From: Candidatus Dojkabacteria bacterium
GTDB lineage: Bacteria > Patescibacteriota > Dojkabacteria > B142 > OLB20
Assembly: GCA_020429485.1 (NCBI GenBank)
Contig: JAGQLK010000006.1
Location: 1-17,544, forward strand
Length of the DNA stretch: 17,544 nucleotides
Direction: 5' to 3'
The notes below the pieces were generated by a model that saw only the letters and a list, made by a program, of their open reading frames with translations, did not search any database and was not told the origin of the DNA. Each line of letters begins with the position of its first letter. Within the stretch, counting starts at the first letter, position 1. This document shows positions 1-8,108 of this stretch, in pieces. The translations under genes were made by a program, and so were the position numbers.

Positions 1-37
1 AGCATTGAATAAAAGTAACAAATATAATATTCCCTTA

Positions 38-69
38 ACTGTTCCTAAAGCCTCCGGCTAAGGAACAGT
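38..69 (-). terminator. Hairpin downstream of the envelope operon (possible terminator)
   Basis: A perfect 9-bp arm pair, ACTGTTCCT (38-46) and AGGAACAGT (61-69), encloses a second short arm pair, AGCC (49-52) and GGCT (56-59), around a TCC loop. It lies 17 bases past the stop codon of the last gene of the minus-strand block, where a transcript end is expected. No T-run follows it directly on the minus strand, so it may be a weak terminator or a 3'-end stabilising hairpin. Confidence 0.5.
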
Positions 70-85
70 AAATCGTTAGCATTTT

Positions 86-526
86 CTAAGCAGATATATT
101 TTCTGAGAGAGTTCGAATCCTTTCTAAAGCAGCAGGGTAGAGCTGAGTGAACATTTCTTCTAATTCCTCAGGTACGTCAAATTTTACTGTTAAGATTACT
201 TTACCTCCATCTTGAGTGAGCAAGTAACTCTCTTTGCCTCCCGACCACTGTTCTTCTCTTTCCTGAGTTCCGTTATTTTTAGTATCAGATTTATGACTTA
301 GCAAAAGAAATTCATTTGCTACCAACTTATCTACTTTACTAGTTACGCCATACCCATTTTCAGATGAGATAAACTGAATAATATTGCCTTCTTTCATTTC
401 TCCAACCATGTAGGTACCTGGATCAATCAAGCCAGCCCAATCGCGGAATGTATTATCTTGCCATAAGATTTTCCAGACCCTTTCTGGAGTTGCTGAAATG
501 GTTATTGAGAAACTTATCTCTTTCAA
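86..526 (-). CDS. SRPBCC / AHSA1-like small-ligand-binding-fold protein
   Basis: This encodes a protein of about 146 residues that begins with a typical START/SRPBCC first strand (SITISATPERVWKIL). A helix follows, then an aromatic-rich beta sheet and a long C-terminal helix with the family-like pattern EEMFTQLYPAALERIRTL. Such proteins form a cavity that binds hydrophobic ligands or acts as an Hsp90-co-chaperone-like fold. No ligand can be assigned from sequence. A longer reading from TTG at 568 adds 14 residues inside the upstream gene. I prefer TTG at 526, because it gives the normal family N-terminus and starts one base after the TAA of the GT2 gene (528-530), as in stop-start coupling. 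It is last in the minus-strand operon. The link to surface glycan synthesis is by position only. Confidence 0.72.
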   Translation of the reverse strand: MKEISFSITISATPERVWKILWQDNTFRDWAGLIDPGTYMVGEMKEGNIIQFISSENGYGVTSKVDKLVANEFLLLSHKSDTKNNGTQEREEQWSGGKESYLLTQDGGKVILTVKFDVPEELEEMFTQLYPAALERIRTLSENISA

Positions 527-527
527 A

Positions 528-2222
528 TTATTTTTTCTTGGTAAGGTAATACTCAAGATATTTACCAAAAAGAAGACGAGTATGTGCTTCTATGCCTGGT
601 AAGATAACTAAAAGGAATCCTGCATAAGGAAGTACGAACCACTCTAGTGCTCTGAAAAGCTTTCGAATAACAGTATCTTTCTTGGCATCTGGGTTCTTTG
701 GTCTCAGTAGGAACGAGTCAATCATAATTAGGGCGATTAGGAAATATACTGTAAGTCTAATCATGTATGAAGAAACTCTTGGTAAGTTGTCTCCGAGTAC
801 TGTACCAGCAAATTGTTGATTGATAAGAAGTGGAATATTACCTCCAATAACTATAACGATAGTCATAGTTATGCCGATTATATGATCAAATAGCACATGA
901 GCTACTTTGTATGCTGCTCGTATAGTTAGCTTGCCTGCTAACAATAGCTTAATCGTTTGCTTGATAAGCCATCCATCATCTGACACTCCCCAAGACCATC
1001 TTCGTTCCTGAAAGTATGTATTTTTTATAGTATCGACATGTGTGTCTCCTTCAGCGGCATCAGACATAATCGTTTGGAATACAGGAACTGCAGATACCTT
1101 ATCTGGAAAATGAAATAATCCTTTAAAGAATAGATGGTAATCTTCAGGCGTAACCCAAGGAGTCCAATATCCTATTTGGTCTATCATCCAGAAAGACACT
1201 GAATAAGTAGAAAATGGAACAAACTTATCTTGTCTAGCTAGTTTGCTGACATTATAGATAGAGGACATCGAATTTTTAACTCTAGCGTAGAATGGTAGCT
1301 TCCAAATATTTGCATAGAACATTATTGCTGAATTGAAATATTTGTAAGTCGAATCCTTAAGAGTCACATAGAAATATGATACATTTGCAAAATAATCCTG
1401 TGGTAATAATGAATCTGCATCGCAACTAGTAATTATTGTTTTCTTCATATCCCAGCCTAGTTTTTCAATTTCGGCTTTGACGGTTTTACCTGCTGACGCC
1501 ATATTAGAAGACTTACCAATGATCTCATTTTCTGTTAGTTCGTGGCTATTAATCCATACATTTTCGAAGTGCTGTGAGAAATCTCTCTGTAATTGTTTAG
1601 ATTTTTCTATACCTTCTGGGTCACGAGCTTCAGCTCCAAGCATTATGGATATCTTTTTAGTTGGGTAATTAGAGTTCTTGATATTTTCTAAGGTATCTCT
1701 TAGCACATTCATTGGCTCTTTCCAATGTGGAATCATTACTACATGATGAAGTTCTTTCCAGTCAAAATTTGTACCGTTACTTTTGATCTTTTCTAAACGC
1801 TCAATTTCTTCATTTAAAAATGCTTTAGCTTTTCTTCTCTCTAGAATAAAAGCAATTCTTTGTAGAAATCTTGGTGGTGTTTTCCTGTTCTTTCTATCCT
1901 TCTGTGGGGTATAAACAGCTGATTCAATTGCTGACATCTTTTGCTTAATGTCATTGATTGCCTTATCAATGTTATCTATTTCCATTAGTCTATTAAGCCA
2001 ATCTATTGACTCTGATTTACGTAATTGTCTATAACCAATCAGGAAGAAAACTAAGAACGAGGCTGACCTATATAAAAAGTAAACATTGAAAACAATAACA
2101 ATATAAGCCGTTATCTGTGGTACAAAAAAACCTCCCCAAAAAGGGAAGAGTATAAGAAACCAAGAAAAAGCAGGGGGAATCTTTTCAAAAAATTTGTCCG
2201 ATGTCGACTTGTTATTAGCCAT
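528..2222 (-). CDS. Membrane-bound family 2 glycosyltransferase (processive type)
   Basis: The 564-residue protein has two N-terminal membrane segments (about 18-35 and 38-63), a cytosolic GT-A catalytic domain (about 155-425), and three C-terminal membrane segments (about 443-468, 486-506, 527-546). Visible GT2 signatures are the D268-A-D270 metal/nucleotide-sugar motif, T-P-E-D361 as the likely catalytic base, and Q405-x-x-R408-W409 (QxxRW), typical of cellulose/hyaluronan synthase-like enzymes that extend and export a glycan. A charged helical stretch (about 66-150) separates the first membrane pair from the catalytic core. Donor and product cannot be read from sequence. Its ATG shares one base with the TAA of the upstream double glycosyltransferase (TAATG), so the two are translationally coupled. 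It probably acts at the inner membrane in surface polysaccharide synthesis. Confidence 0.88.
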   Translation of the reverse strand: MANNKSTSDKFFEKIPPAFSWFLILFPFWGGFFVPQITAYIVIVFNVYFLYRSASFLVFFLIGYRQLRKSESIDWLNRLMEIDNIDKAINDIKQKMSAIESAVYTPQKDRKNRKTPPRFLQRIAFILERRKAKAFLNEEIERLEKIKSNGTNFDWKELHHVVMIPHWKEPMNVLRDTLENIKNSNYPTKKISIMLGAEARDPEGIEKSKQLQRDFSQHFENVWINSHELTENEIIGKSSNMASAGKTVKAEIEKLGWDMKKTIITSCDADSLLPQDYFANVSYFYVTLKDSTYKYFNSAIMFYANIWKLPFYARVKNSMSSIYNVSKLARQDKFVPFSTYSVSFWMIDQIGYWTPWVTPEDYHLFFKGLFHFPDKVSAVPVFQTIMSDAAEGDTHVDTIKNTYFQERRWSWGVSDDGWLIKQTIKLLLAGKLTIRAAYKVAHVLFDHIIGITMTIVIVIGGNIPLLINQQFAGTVLGDNLPRVSSYMIRLTVYFLIALIMIDSFLLRPKNPDAKKDTVIRKLFRALEWFVLPYAGFLLVILPGIEAHTRLLFGKYLEYYLTKKK

Positions 2223-4579
2223 TACTTTGTAATTTCATATAAAAGTTTATAATAGTCTTGAGAAATCTTTTCCCAAGTAAACCCTTTTGCTTTATCTTTA
2301 TTGTTTTTAGCAATATTTGCAAGTAGTTTTTTGTCTGATACTAGTTTTTCAATTAGCTTTGTTAGTTCATTAACATCACTAAAATCATACAAGTAGCCAT
2401 TCTTACCATCCTTGATAAGAAATTCGCCACCTTCTGTTCGAGTAGAGATTATAGCATTTTCTTTCGCCATAGCCTCTAATATTGAAATTCCAAATGCTTC
2501 CCAATCACTAGGTAGAATAAATATTTTTGATTCTTGCAGAACCTTGTCTTTAATATCATCGCTTGGGGAGACTAGTATTTCGACCTTATTCTCCAGCTTA
2601 TTTTCTTCTACTTGTTGTTTAAGCGTATTGAGGTATGCTCCTTCATTACCAATTGCTATAAGTTTGATTGTTTTGCTGTCAATTTTAGTCAAAGCTGAAA
2701 TGATATCCTGTAAACCTTTATACTTTTCATATCTACCAATGAACGAAATTAATATTTTTCTGTTTAACTTATGTTCTTTTACTAGGTCAGCTGTATCAAC
2801 CTCATCTAATTCTTTTTTGTTAATTCCGTTAGGAATGTAAGTTACTTTTTCAGGGCTAATGTTGTAGTTCTGAATCCAGTTTACTTGACTTGGATTTACT
2901 TGTATTACACTAGAATAAAGACGATTCAGGAAACGTTTCTGAATAAAAGTATAACCTGCCTTCAGCAGTCTCTGTGAAAAAGAATAATCTGATAAGGCCA
3001 TAAATGGTCCGTGCGGTGTATTTATGAATTTTGTTCTTCTAGAAACAATTTTCTTTAAGACTAAGCAGAAATCGTGCCAAATAAATCCAAAACCATGTGC
3101 ATGGATGATGTCTGCATTATGCGACAACAGTGCAAATAGCATATTAGGGTAAATACCAAAATAGTATTGAGAATTGATTTTATTAAATCTTCTGATTATT
3201 ATGCCTTCGTATTCTTCTTCTTTGGGATAATCACCTTTATCAGTATTAGTTGTAAATACTGTAACATTGTGACCTAATCTAACCATGTGCTTAGCTAGAG
3301 CAAGAGCATTATTTTCAGCCCCACCTCTAATAGGGTGAAAGTATGGTACAACATATGCAATATTTAGCGGTTTTATTTCTTTGCCCATTTTCTCGAACTC
3401 TATTAGTGTTTCTGAAGCAGTTTTTTCCCATGTATATTTTTCACTATTTTCTAGAGCCTTTTTAACAAGCGAGTCTCTATGTTTCTCATCCTTAATCAAT
3501 TTTGCAATAGAGTTAGCAATAGCTTCTTTATCAAATGGATCAACAAACTCCGCTGTTTCTTTTAAGATTTCAGGATAACTAGATCTTCTTGCTGCGATAA
3601 CTGGTACTCCAGCTGCAGAAGCTTCCAACACAGAAAAGCCAAATCCTTCATAAGTAGAAAGGTGAATAAAAGCCACAGAATTGCGCAGGATAACAGGCAG
3701 ATGATGTCCTTCGACCTCACCAGTAATTATCACCTTATGTTTAAGCTTGAGATCGTCAATTAATTGAGTTACTTCCATGGCGCCGGCCGTTAGTGGATGT
3801 GCTTTGTTATCCCAGCCAACTTTAAACTCTTTACCTGCTAGGACAAGTTTATGATCAGGGTGCTTCATACTTATCTGTGCAAAAGCTCTCAATACATTGG
3901 CTATGTTTTTATTGGATTCTAATCCACCATAATAAAGTAAGTATGGCTGAGTGATTTTGTACATGATGAGAACTCTTCGAATTTCGCGAGTTTCATCAGA
4001 GATATTATCTTTCCTGAAGCGTTCACTTATACCCAAATGTATTCTTTTTACTTTCTCTTGTTTAAAACCAGCCTTATTAACTATTTCTCTTTTAGAAAAA
4101 TCTGAATTAGTGAGAATAAGATCAGCTCTTTTAGCGACTTCTAGATTTCTTTTGTAGAAGATTCCTTTGATAAAGTTGATAAGTTTATTCTTCTGAGAAT
4201 AGCTTTTTGTAGCGTAAGGAATTACGTCATGGATCATCACAGCTGTTTTTACATGGCCTACAGGCAATCCTCTTTCAAAGCTCGGTGCAAAATATAGATC
4301 GAGCTTGGCTGACCTAATCTTTTTCAGATATTTAAATCTGAAGTAAAGTACATTAAATGGATTTGAATTCCTAGCATTTCCGAAAGAGACGAATTCAATA
4401 TTATTACTTTTCTTGATACCTAGTTCTTCAAGATTCTTTCTAAGGTCATAGAATCCAAATAGAACCCAAGTGTGATTCGGATCTTTAAGTAACTGATTTA
4501 GCAGCTCGCGTCCATAGTATCCAATTCCTCTTCTGGAATATTGATCAAATAAGAATGTGACATCTATCCCAATACGCAT
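2222..4579 (-). CDS. Tandem GT4 glycosyltransferase (two GT-B enzymes fused)
   Basis: The 785-residue protein holds two complete GT4 (GT-B fold) glycosyltransferases in one chain. The first (about 1-395) starts with IGIDVTFL and the RRGIGYYGREL acceptor-side loop, and has the E311-GFGFSVL-E319 EX7E motif in its donor domain. The second (about 405-785) starts again with IAYVVPYFHPIRGGAENN (G419-G420 loop). It has HAHGFGF near 493-499, a clear IPNGI donor-domain entry, and E694-AFGISIL-E702. The linker (about 396-404) is short. Both halves keep their motifs, so two sequential sugar additions are plausible. There is no signal peptide, so it is cytosolic or membrane-peripheral. It heads the coupled trio GT4-GT4, GT2, SRPBCC. 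Donor sugars are unknown. Confidence 0.9.
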   Translation of the reverse strand: MRIGIDVTFLFDQYSRRGIGYYGRELLNQLLKDPNHTWVLFGFYDLRKNLEELGIKKSNNIEFVSFGNARNSNPFNVLYFRFKYLKKIRSAKLDLYFAPSFERGLPVGHVKTAVMIHDVIPYATKSYSQKNKLINFIKGIFYKRNLEVAKRADLILTNSDFSKREIVNKAGFKQEKVKRIHLGISERFRKDNISDETREIRRVLIMYKITQPYLLYYGGLESNKNIANVLRAFAQISMKHPDHKLVLAGKEFKVGWDNKAHPLTAGAMEVTQLIDDLKLKHKVIITGEVEGHHLPVILRNSVAFIHLSTYEGFGFSVLEASAAGVPVIAARRSSYPEILKETAEFVDPFDKEAIANSIAKLIKDEKHRDSLVKKALENSEKYTWEKTASETLIEFEKMGKEIKPLNIAYVVPYFHPIRGGAENNALALAKHMVRLGHNVTVFTTNTDKGDYPKEEEYEGIIIRRFNKINSQYYFGIYPNMLFALLSHNADIIHAHGFGFIWHDFCLVLKKIVSRRTKFINTPHGPFMALSDYSFSQRLLKAGYTFIQKRFLNRLYSSVIQVNPSQVNWIQNYNISPEKVTYIPNGINKKELDEVDTADLVKEHKLNRKILISFIGRYEKYKGLQDIISALTKIDSKTIKLIAIGNEGAYLNTLKQQVEENKLENKVEILVSPSDDIKDKVLQESKIFILPSDWEAFGISILEAMAKENAIISTRTEGGEFLIKDGKNGYLYDFSDVNELTKLIEKLVSDKKLLANIAKNNKDKAKGFTWEKISQDYYKLLYEITK

Positions 4580-4607
4580 GAATCATCTTTGTTAACAAAT
4601 ATGTTAG

Positions 4608-4637
4608 ATTTTACTATTTGCAGGAGTTCTTTTGCAA
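4608..4637 (-). promoter_or_regulatory. Candidate promoter for the glycosyltransferase operon
   Basis: On the minus strand TTGCAA (4637-4632) and TAAAAT (4613-4608) are separated by 18 bases in the 60-base gap before the GT4-GT4 start codon. The spacing is good and the boxes match the consensus only moderately. Read-through from the carboxypeptidase gene is an alternative. Confidence 0.35.
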
Positions 4638-4639
4638 AG

Positions 4640-5461
4640 TTATAGGCAGATATTGTAAAAGTCATATAGGTATTCAGTTAGAGAGAGACCATTCTCATGA
4701 ATCTGCCCAGCTACATATTTACCAACATATCTATAATGCCATGGTTCGTAATTGTAGCCCGTAATTTCTGTTTTCCCTTCTGGGTATGATTGTACAAAAC
4801 CGTATTTATAGGCATTGTCTTTTAGCCAAATCCCCACCTGGGTCTGTCCCATATAGCTTGTTGCCTTGAAGTTATTTTCTGCGCTCATAATATCTACAGT
4901 TGTTCCAAGCTGGTGTTCGCTATATCCAGGGGAAGCGGCAAATCCTCCTGCTTCTGCTAAACCTACATATCTAGCCCAATAGTTAAATGCATATTGCTGT
5001 GTTGTGTACGATCTGTACCCTGAAGTGATCGCATATTCTAAATTTGCTGCATTCATATCATTTAACATTGGGATAAGGCTATTGTATGCACTCTCTCTAA
5101 GCTGAATTGTTCTAGTAACATTGTATTTTGAGGCATCTAATGTATGCAGATCGCTAGGCATGTAATCCGCCGGCAGCATGTTTTCTTTATCAACCACTTC
5201 AAGAATTGAATCAGGCGAAACTAATCTGTTCTCAAATACTAAGTTGCAGAATTCGTATGTTGGAAAACTATCTGTTAGTCCTAGAATTTGATTTGATCCT
5301 TGGTCAGCTTTAGTATTCGTGTATACGGCCTTAGTATGAATTAGTTGAGGAGAAGGTGCTGTACCTGCAAAAAATTTATCAAAATCAAATATTGCAACCA
5401 CAAGAGAGAGGTTAATTAAAGCTATTACCAGTATATTTCTTAAAATATTTGAATGAGGCAT
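4640..5461 (-). CDS. VanY-like D-alanyl-D-alanine carboxypeptidase (peptidase M15B)
   Basis: The 273-residue protein has one N-terminal membrane anchor/signal segment (about 8-26). An unassigned segment of about 80 residues follows, then an M15B peptidase domain (about 115-260). Visible signature residues are S147-G-Y-R-S, the zinc-site motif S-E-H183-Q-L-G-T-T-V-D190, and E239-P-W-H242. H183, D190 and H242 are the expected zinc ligands and E239 the expected catalytic base. The family removes the terminal D-Ala of peptidoglycan stem peptides outside the membrane. All key residues are present, so the enzyme should be active. It is transcribed away from the SppA-type gene and lies upstream of the glycosyltransferase operon, which fits an envelope role. 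The substrate (pentapeptide or dipeptide) is not decided. Confidence 0.9.
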   Translation of the reverse strand: MPHSNILRNILVIALINLSLVVAIFDFDKFFAGTAPSPQLIHTKAVYTNTKADQGSNQILGLTDSFPTYEFCNLVFENRLVSPDSILEVVDKENMLPADYMPSDLHTLDASKYNVTRTIQLRESAYNSLIPMLNDMNAANLEYAITSGYRSYTTQQYAFNYWARYVGLAEAGGFAASPGYSEHQLGTTVDIMSAENNFKATSYMGQTQVGIWLKDNAYKYGFVQSYPEGKTEITGYNYEPWHYRYVGKYVAGQIHENGLSLTEYLYDFYNICL

Positions 5462-5467
5462 GACATT

Positions 5468-5473
5468 ATTATA
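5468..5473 (-). promoter_or_regulatory. -10 box for the carboxypeptidase gene (near-leaderless)
   Basis: A perfect TATAAT on the minus strand (5473-5468) is only six bases from the ATG at 5461. Transcription would then start on or next to the start codon. No convincing -35 box is seen at normal spacing. Confidence 0.5.
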
Positions 5474-5509
5474 ATATGAACATTGATTGGATTAAACATA
5501 AATTAACTG

Positions 5510-5539
5510 TATAATTCCAATATCTATTTTTAATATAAT
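5510..5539 (+). promoter_or_regulatory. Two -10 boxes upstream of the SppA-type gene
   Basis: Two perfect plus-strand TATAAT boxes occur at 5510-5515 and 5534-5539. The first has a partial -35 (TTGGAT, 5487-5492) at 17 bases and would give a leader of about 30 bases. The second would give a leader of about seven bases. No ribosome binding site precedes the ATG at 5553. Confidence 0.5.
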
Positions 5540-5552
5540 TCTTCTATTTAAA

Positions 5553-6521
5553 ATGTCCAAGAAGCAAAAACTTTTCCTCTTTAGTCTTATTATTTTAGCC
5601 TTATTGATTGCATGTTGTTTTATGTTCTTTGCTTTCACAATAATTACAGCTGATTTATCTGTATCGGGTGATGATACATTTTCTTCTGGGTCTACCGATC
5701 AGACAGTTGCAGTGATAGATGTTGATGGAGTAATAACATCTCTTGGTGCAAGTGACTTCTGGGGTAATGAATTACCAGGAATGGTTACAGACACAGTCGA
5801 TAAATTAGAAAGAGCTAAGAACGATGACAATGTTAAAGCAGTACTTATAAGAGTTGATTCACCAGGTGGTGAGGTCTATGGGACTAGAATAATTTATAAC
5901 AAGATTAAAGAAGTGCAGGAAGAAGGAAAGGTTGTAGTCGTATTGATGGAAAGCCAAGCTGCATCAGGTGGATATTATATTTCTGCTCCAGCTGATTGGA
6001 TAGTGGCATCAGAAATGACTCTAACAGGAAGTATTGGAGTTAGATTTTCTGGGTTAGATTTATCTGGTCTGTATGAAAAAGTAGGAGTAGAGGAGGTCGA
6101 GGTAGTAAATTCAGAAGGAGACTTAAAGGTTCTAACTGACTTGGCTGATAAAAATAGCGAGGGTTATAAAGTGTTACAGAGTGTAGCTGATGATTATTAT
6201 GATAACTTTGTTACTGTAGTAGCGGAAGGGCGAGGCTTGGATAAAAGTTATGTGATAAGTATCGCCGATGGTAGAGTGTATAGCGGCATGCAAGCTTATG
6301 ATAATAGTTTGATAGATGAGATAGGTGAATCAAAGGAAGCAGTTGCTAAGGTAGCAGAACTAGCAGATCTTGACGATCCTAACTTTGTAGTATATGATAG
6401 CAGCCTCTCAGGTTTTAGCTTCGCATCTTCTATGTTGAAATTAATATCACCTGAATTAGATATTATTAATAGAGTATCTAATCAGCCTGGGATCCAAGGC
6501 TATTACTTATTAACTTTATAG
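5553..6521 (+). CDS. sppA: Signal peptide peptidase SppA-type serine protease (S49)
   Basis: The 322-residue protein has one N-terminal membrane helix (about 7-32) and a single S49 domain. This is the short bacterial SppA type, not the double-domain E. coli form. The domain shows VAVIDVDGVI (52-61), VDSPGG (101-106), the nucleophile motif A-A-S138-G-G-Y-Y, GSIGV (159-163), and a lysine at 192 that lies 54 residues after S138, matching the Ser/Lys dyad spacing of the family. It should act on the outer face of the membrane, degrading leftover signal peptides and other membrane peptides. LIAC at 18-21 looks like a lipobox, but more hydrophobic residues follow it, so a plain membrane anchor is more likely. 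recX starts seven bases after its stop, so the two are probably co-transcribed. Confidence 0.9.
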   Translation: MSKKQKLFLFSLIILALLIACCFMFFAFTIITADLSVSGDDTFSSGSTDQTVAVIDVDGVITSLGASDFWGNELPGMVTDTVDKLERAKNDDNVKAVLIRVDSPGGEVYGTRIIYNKIKEVQEEGKVVVVLMESQAASGGYYISAPADWIVASEMTLTGSIGVRFSGLDLSGLYEKVGVEEVEVVNSEGDLKVLTDLADKNSEGYKVLQSVADDYYDNFVTVVAEGRGLDKSYVISIADGRVYSGMQAYDNSLIDEIGESKEAVAKVAELADLDDPNFVVYDSSLSGFSFASSMLKLISPELDIINRVSNQPGIQGYYLLTL

Positions 6522-6528
6522 GTAGATA

Positions 6529-7173
6529 TTGAAATCTGGAGAAATAACAGCTCTTCAAAGAGGCGTAAAATCTAGAAATGTCAATATTTATATTGACGGC
6601 GAGTATAGTTTTAGTGTAGTAGATAATACTGTAGTTGAGTTTAAATTATTTAAAGGAAAGAAGTTAAACGAAGACGAGATTCGTGGTATAGTTAAAAAAG
6701 ATATCGAGTCTAGGTATTATTACAGGGCGATTGATAGGATTTTAAGTAGGCCAAGGTCAGAGTTTGAGATTAGGAAATATCTTAAAGAAAAGATATCAAA
6801 GTCAAAATATAAGGATAAGATTGACGAAAGTGTTATTGAAAATGTGATTAGTAGATTAAGAGACAATCAATATCTGGACGATTATGCATTTGCTATATGG
6901 TGGCTCGAGAATAGAATAGCATTCAAATCAAAGAGCAAGTTGGAATTAAAAATGGAATTATCAACTAAAGCAGTGAGTCCTGATGTTATAGAGAAAGCGG
7001 TCGCAGAGATAGTAGATAGTGATTCAGAAAAGCAGATGGCACTAGATCTGGTTGAGAAGAGGATGAAGAGTTTATCTGGCAAAAATATATCAAAAGTAGA
7101 AAAGCTAGATAGAGTAAAGAAATATCTACAAAGAAAAGGATATAGTTGGGATATTATTAAACAAGTTATTTAA
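6529..7173 (+). CDS. recX: RecX, regulator of RecA
   Basis: The 214-residue protein has the RecX layout: a short N-terminal beta region (ITALQRGVKSRNVNIYIDGEYSFSV), then repeated three-helix modules with LSRPRSEFEIRKYLKEK, the second module DNQYLDDYAFAIWWLENR, and a C-terminal module ending RVKKYLQRKGYSWDIIKQVI. RecX binds RecA filaments and limits or tunes recombination and the SOS response. The start is TTG at 6529; it gives the standard family N-terminus, and a weak AGG just upstream overlaps the sppA stop. recA is not in this window. The length is normal and nothing in the protein looks broken. Confidence 0.9.
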   Translation: MKSGEITALQRGVKSRNVNIYIDGEYSFSVVDNTVVEFKLFKGKKLNEDEIRGIVKKDIESRYYYRAIDRILSRPRSEFEIRKYLKEKISKSKYKDKIDESVIENVISRLRDNQYLDDYAFAIWWLENRIAFKSKSKLELKMELSTKAVSPDVIEKAVAEIVDSDSEKQMALDLVEKRMKSLSGKNISKVEKLDRVKKYLQRKGYSWDIIKQVI

Positions 7174-7178
7174 AATTT

Positions 7179-7184
7179 TATATA
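7179..7184 (+). promoter_or_regulatory. Possible -10 box for the XRE-type gene
   Basis: TATATA (or TATAAA two bases later) lies four to six bases before the ATG at 7191, with no ribosome binding site. This fits the near-leaderless pattern seen elsewhere in the window. Read-through from recX, which ends 17 bases upstream, is equally possible. Confidence 0.35.
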
Positions 7185-7190
7185 AAGCAA

Positions 7191-7502
7191 ATGGATAAGT
7201 TGGGATCCAAAATTAAAGCTGCTAGAGAAGAAGCTAAATTCTCGCAATTACAGGTTGGTGTTGCATTAGGAGTTTCAGATAAAACTATTTCTGGATATGA
7301 ATCAGGTAGAATTTGTCCACCTATTGATAAATTACAGCAACTAGCTGATCTTTTAAAGAAGCCCTTAACTTATTTTCTAGGTTCTGATCCAAAAGATTAT
7401 AAAATCTCATCAAGATTACGAGCTGTAGAGATTATGCTTAGAGATATTCGTAGAGAATTGAGAGAAATCAAAGCTTTATCTCAGAAAATGGACTTAGATT
7501 AA
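7191..7502 (+). CDS. Small XRE-family (Cro/CI-type) transcriptional regulator
   Basis: The 103-residue protein has an N-terminal helix-turn-helix of the XRE/HTH_3 type (about 4-62): IKAAREEAKFSQLQVGVALGVSDKTISGYESG, with Q-x-x-V-x-x-x-L-G-V-S recognition-helix spacing, then LQQLADLLKKPLTYFLG. The last 30 or so residues (RLRAVEIMLRDIRRELREIKALSQKM) form an amphipathic, heptad-like helix that suggests dimerisation. It should bind DNA. Its targets are unknown and no palindromic operator stands out next to it. It follows recX by 17 bases, so it may be transcribed with sppA-recX. A role in phage or plasmid biology is not supported by the neighbours. Confidence 0.85.
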   Translation: MDKLGSKIKAAREEAKFSQLQVGVALGVSDKTISGYESGRICPPIDKLQQLADLLKKPLTYFLGSDPKDYKISSRLRAVEIMLRDIRRELREIKALSQKMDLD

Positions 7503-7511
7503 GTAAAATAG

Positions 7512-7540
7512 TTGTTAGAAAGCTTATTTGATGGTAAAAT
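7512..7540 (+). promoter_or_regulatory. Candidate promoter for the rplS-rnhB-yraN-tRNA cluster
   Basis: TTGTTA (7512-7517) and TAAAAT (7535-7540) are separated by exactly 17 bases, giving a predicted leader of about 40 bases before the rplS ATG. This is the best-formed promoter in the 84-base gap after the XRE-type gene. Confidence 0.5.
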
Positions 7541-7586
7541 CAACTCACTTTTGCTTGAAATTGAATCAGTTTATTAGATAAATCCA

Positions 7587-8108
7587 ATGAATACCGAATT
7601 ATTAACAAAAATTGAAAAACCATTTATGAAGAAAGCACCAAAGTTCCAAGTTGGAGACACAGTTGCTGTCTACACTATTGTAAGAGAAGGCTCAGATAAG
7701 AAGAGAATCCAGATATTCAAAGGATTAGTTATTGCAATTAAAGGGTCTGGAACAAGGAAAATGTTTACTGTAAGAAAGATTAGTGCAGGTATCGGTGTAG
7801 AAAAGATTTTCCCACTAAATAGCCCAAATATTGAAAAAATAGAAGTACTAAGAGCTGGTAAAGTAAGAAGATCAAAGATTTATTACATGAGAGATAGAAT
7901 TGGTAAACAAGCTATGAAAGTAGACGAAGGCAGTAGAAATCTTGAAGATGCAATGGTTGACGATGAGCAGGTTGAAGAGGAAGTAGCAGAAGTTACAACT
8001 GATGAACAATCTGAACAAGAAACACAATCTGAATCAACAGAATCAAAAGAGGAATCTAAGGAATCTGACGCAAAAGAAGAAGAGAAGAAAGAAGAGAAAG
8101 CTAGCTAA
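7587..8108 (+). CDS. rplS: 50S ribosomal protein L19 with acidic C-terminal tail
   Basis: Residues 1 to about 113 are a standard L19: [53 protein letters not shown], and the closing [15 protein letters not shown]19 sits at the interface of the large and small ribosomal subunits. After that comes an extra tail of about 60 residues, very rich in Glu, Asp, Ser, Gln and Thr, ending [11 protein letters not shown]. It is absent from typical L19 and is probably disordered. The tail region also overlaps the start of the rnhB reading frame. The order rplS-rnhB-yraN is a common bacterial one and supports all three calls. Confidence 0.95.
   Translation: MNTELLTKIEKPFMKKAPKFQVGDTVAVYTIVREGSDKKRIQIFKGLVIAIKGSGTRKMFTVRKISAGIGVEKIFPLNSPNIEKIEVLRAGKVRRSKIYYMRDRIGKQAMKVDEGSRNLEDAMVDDEQVEEEVAEVTTDEQSEQETQSESTESKEESKESDAKEEEKKEEKAS

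Noticed and set aside
1477..4157. Small plus-strand ORFs opposite the glycosyltransferase genes
   Set aside because: They run antisense to well-supported coding regions, show no domains and have no start signals.
5553..5620. Lipoprotein signal in SppA (LIAC at residues 18-21)
   Set aside because: Strongly hydrophobic residues continue past the cysteine, as in a membrane helix and not a mature lipoprotein.
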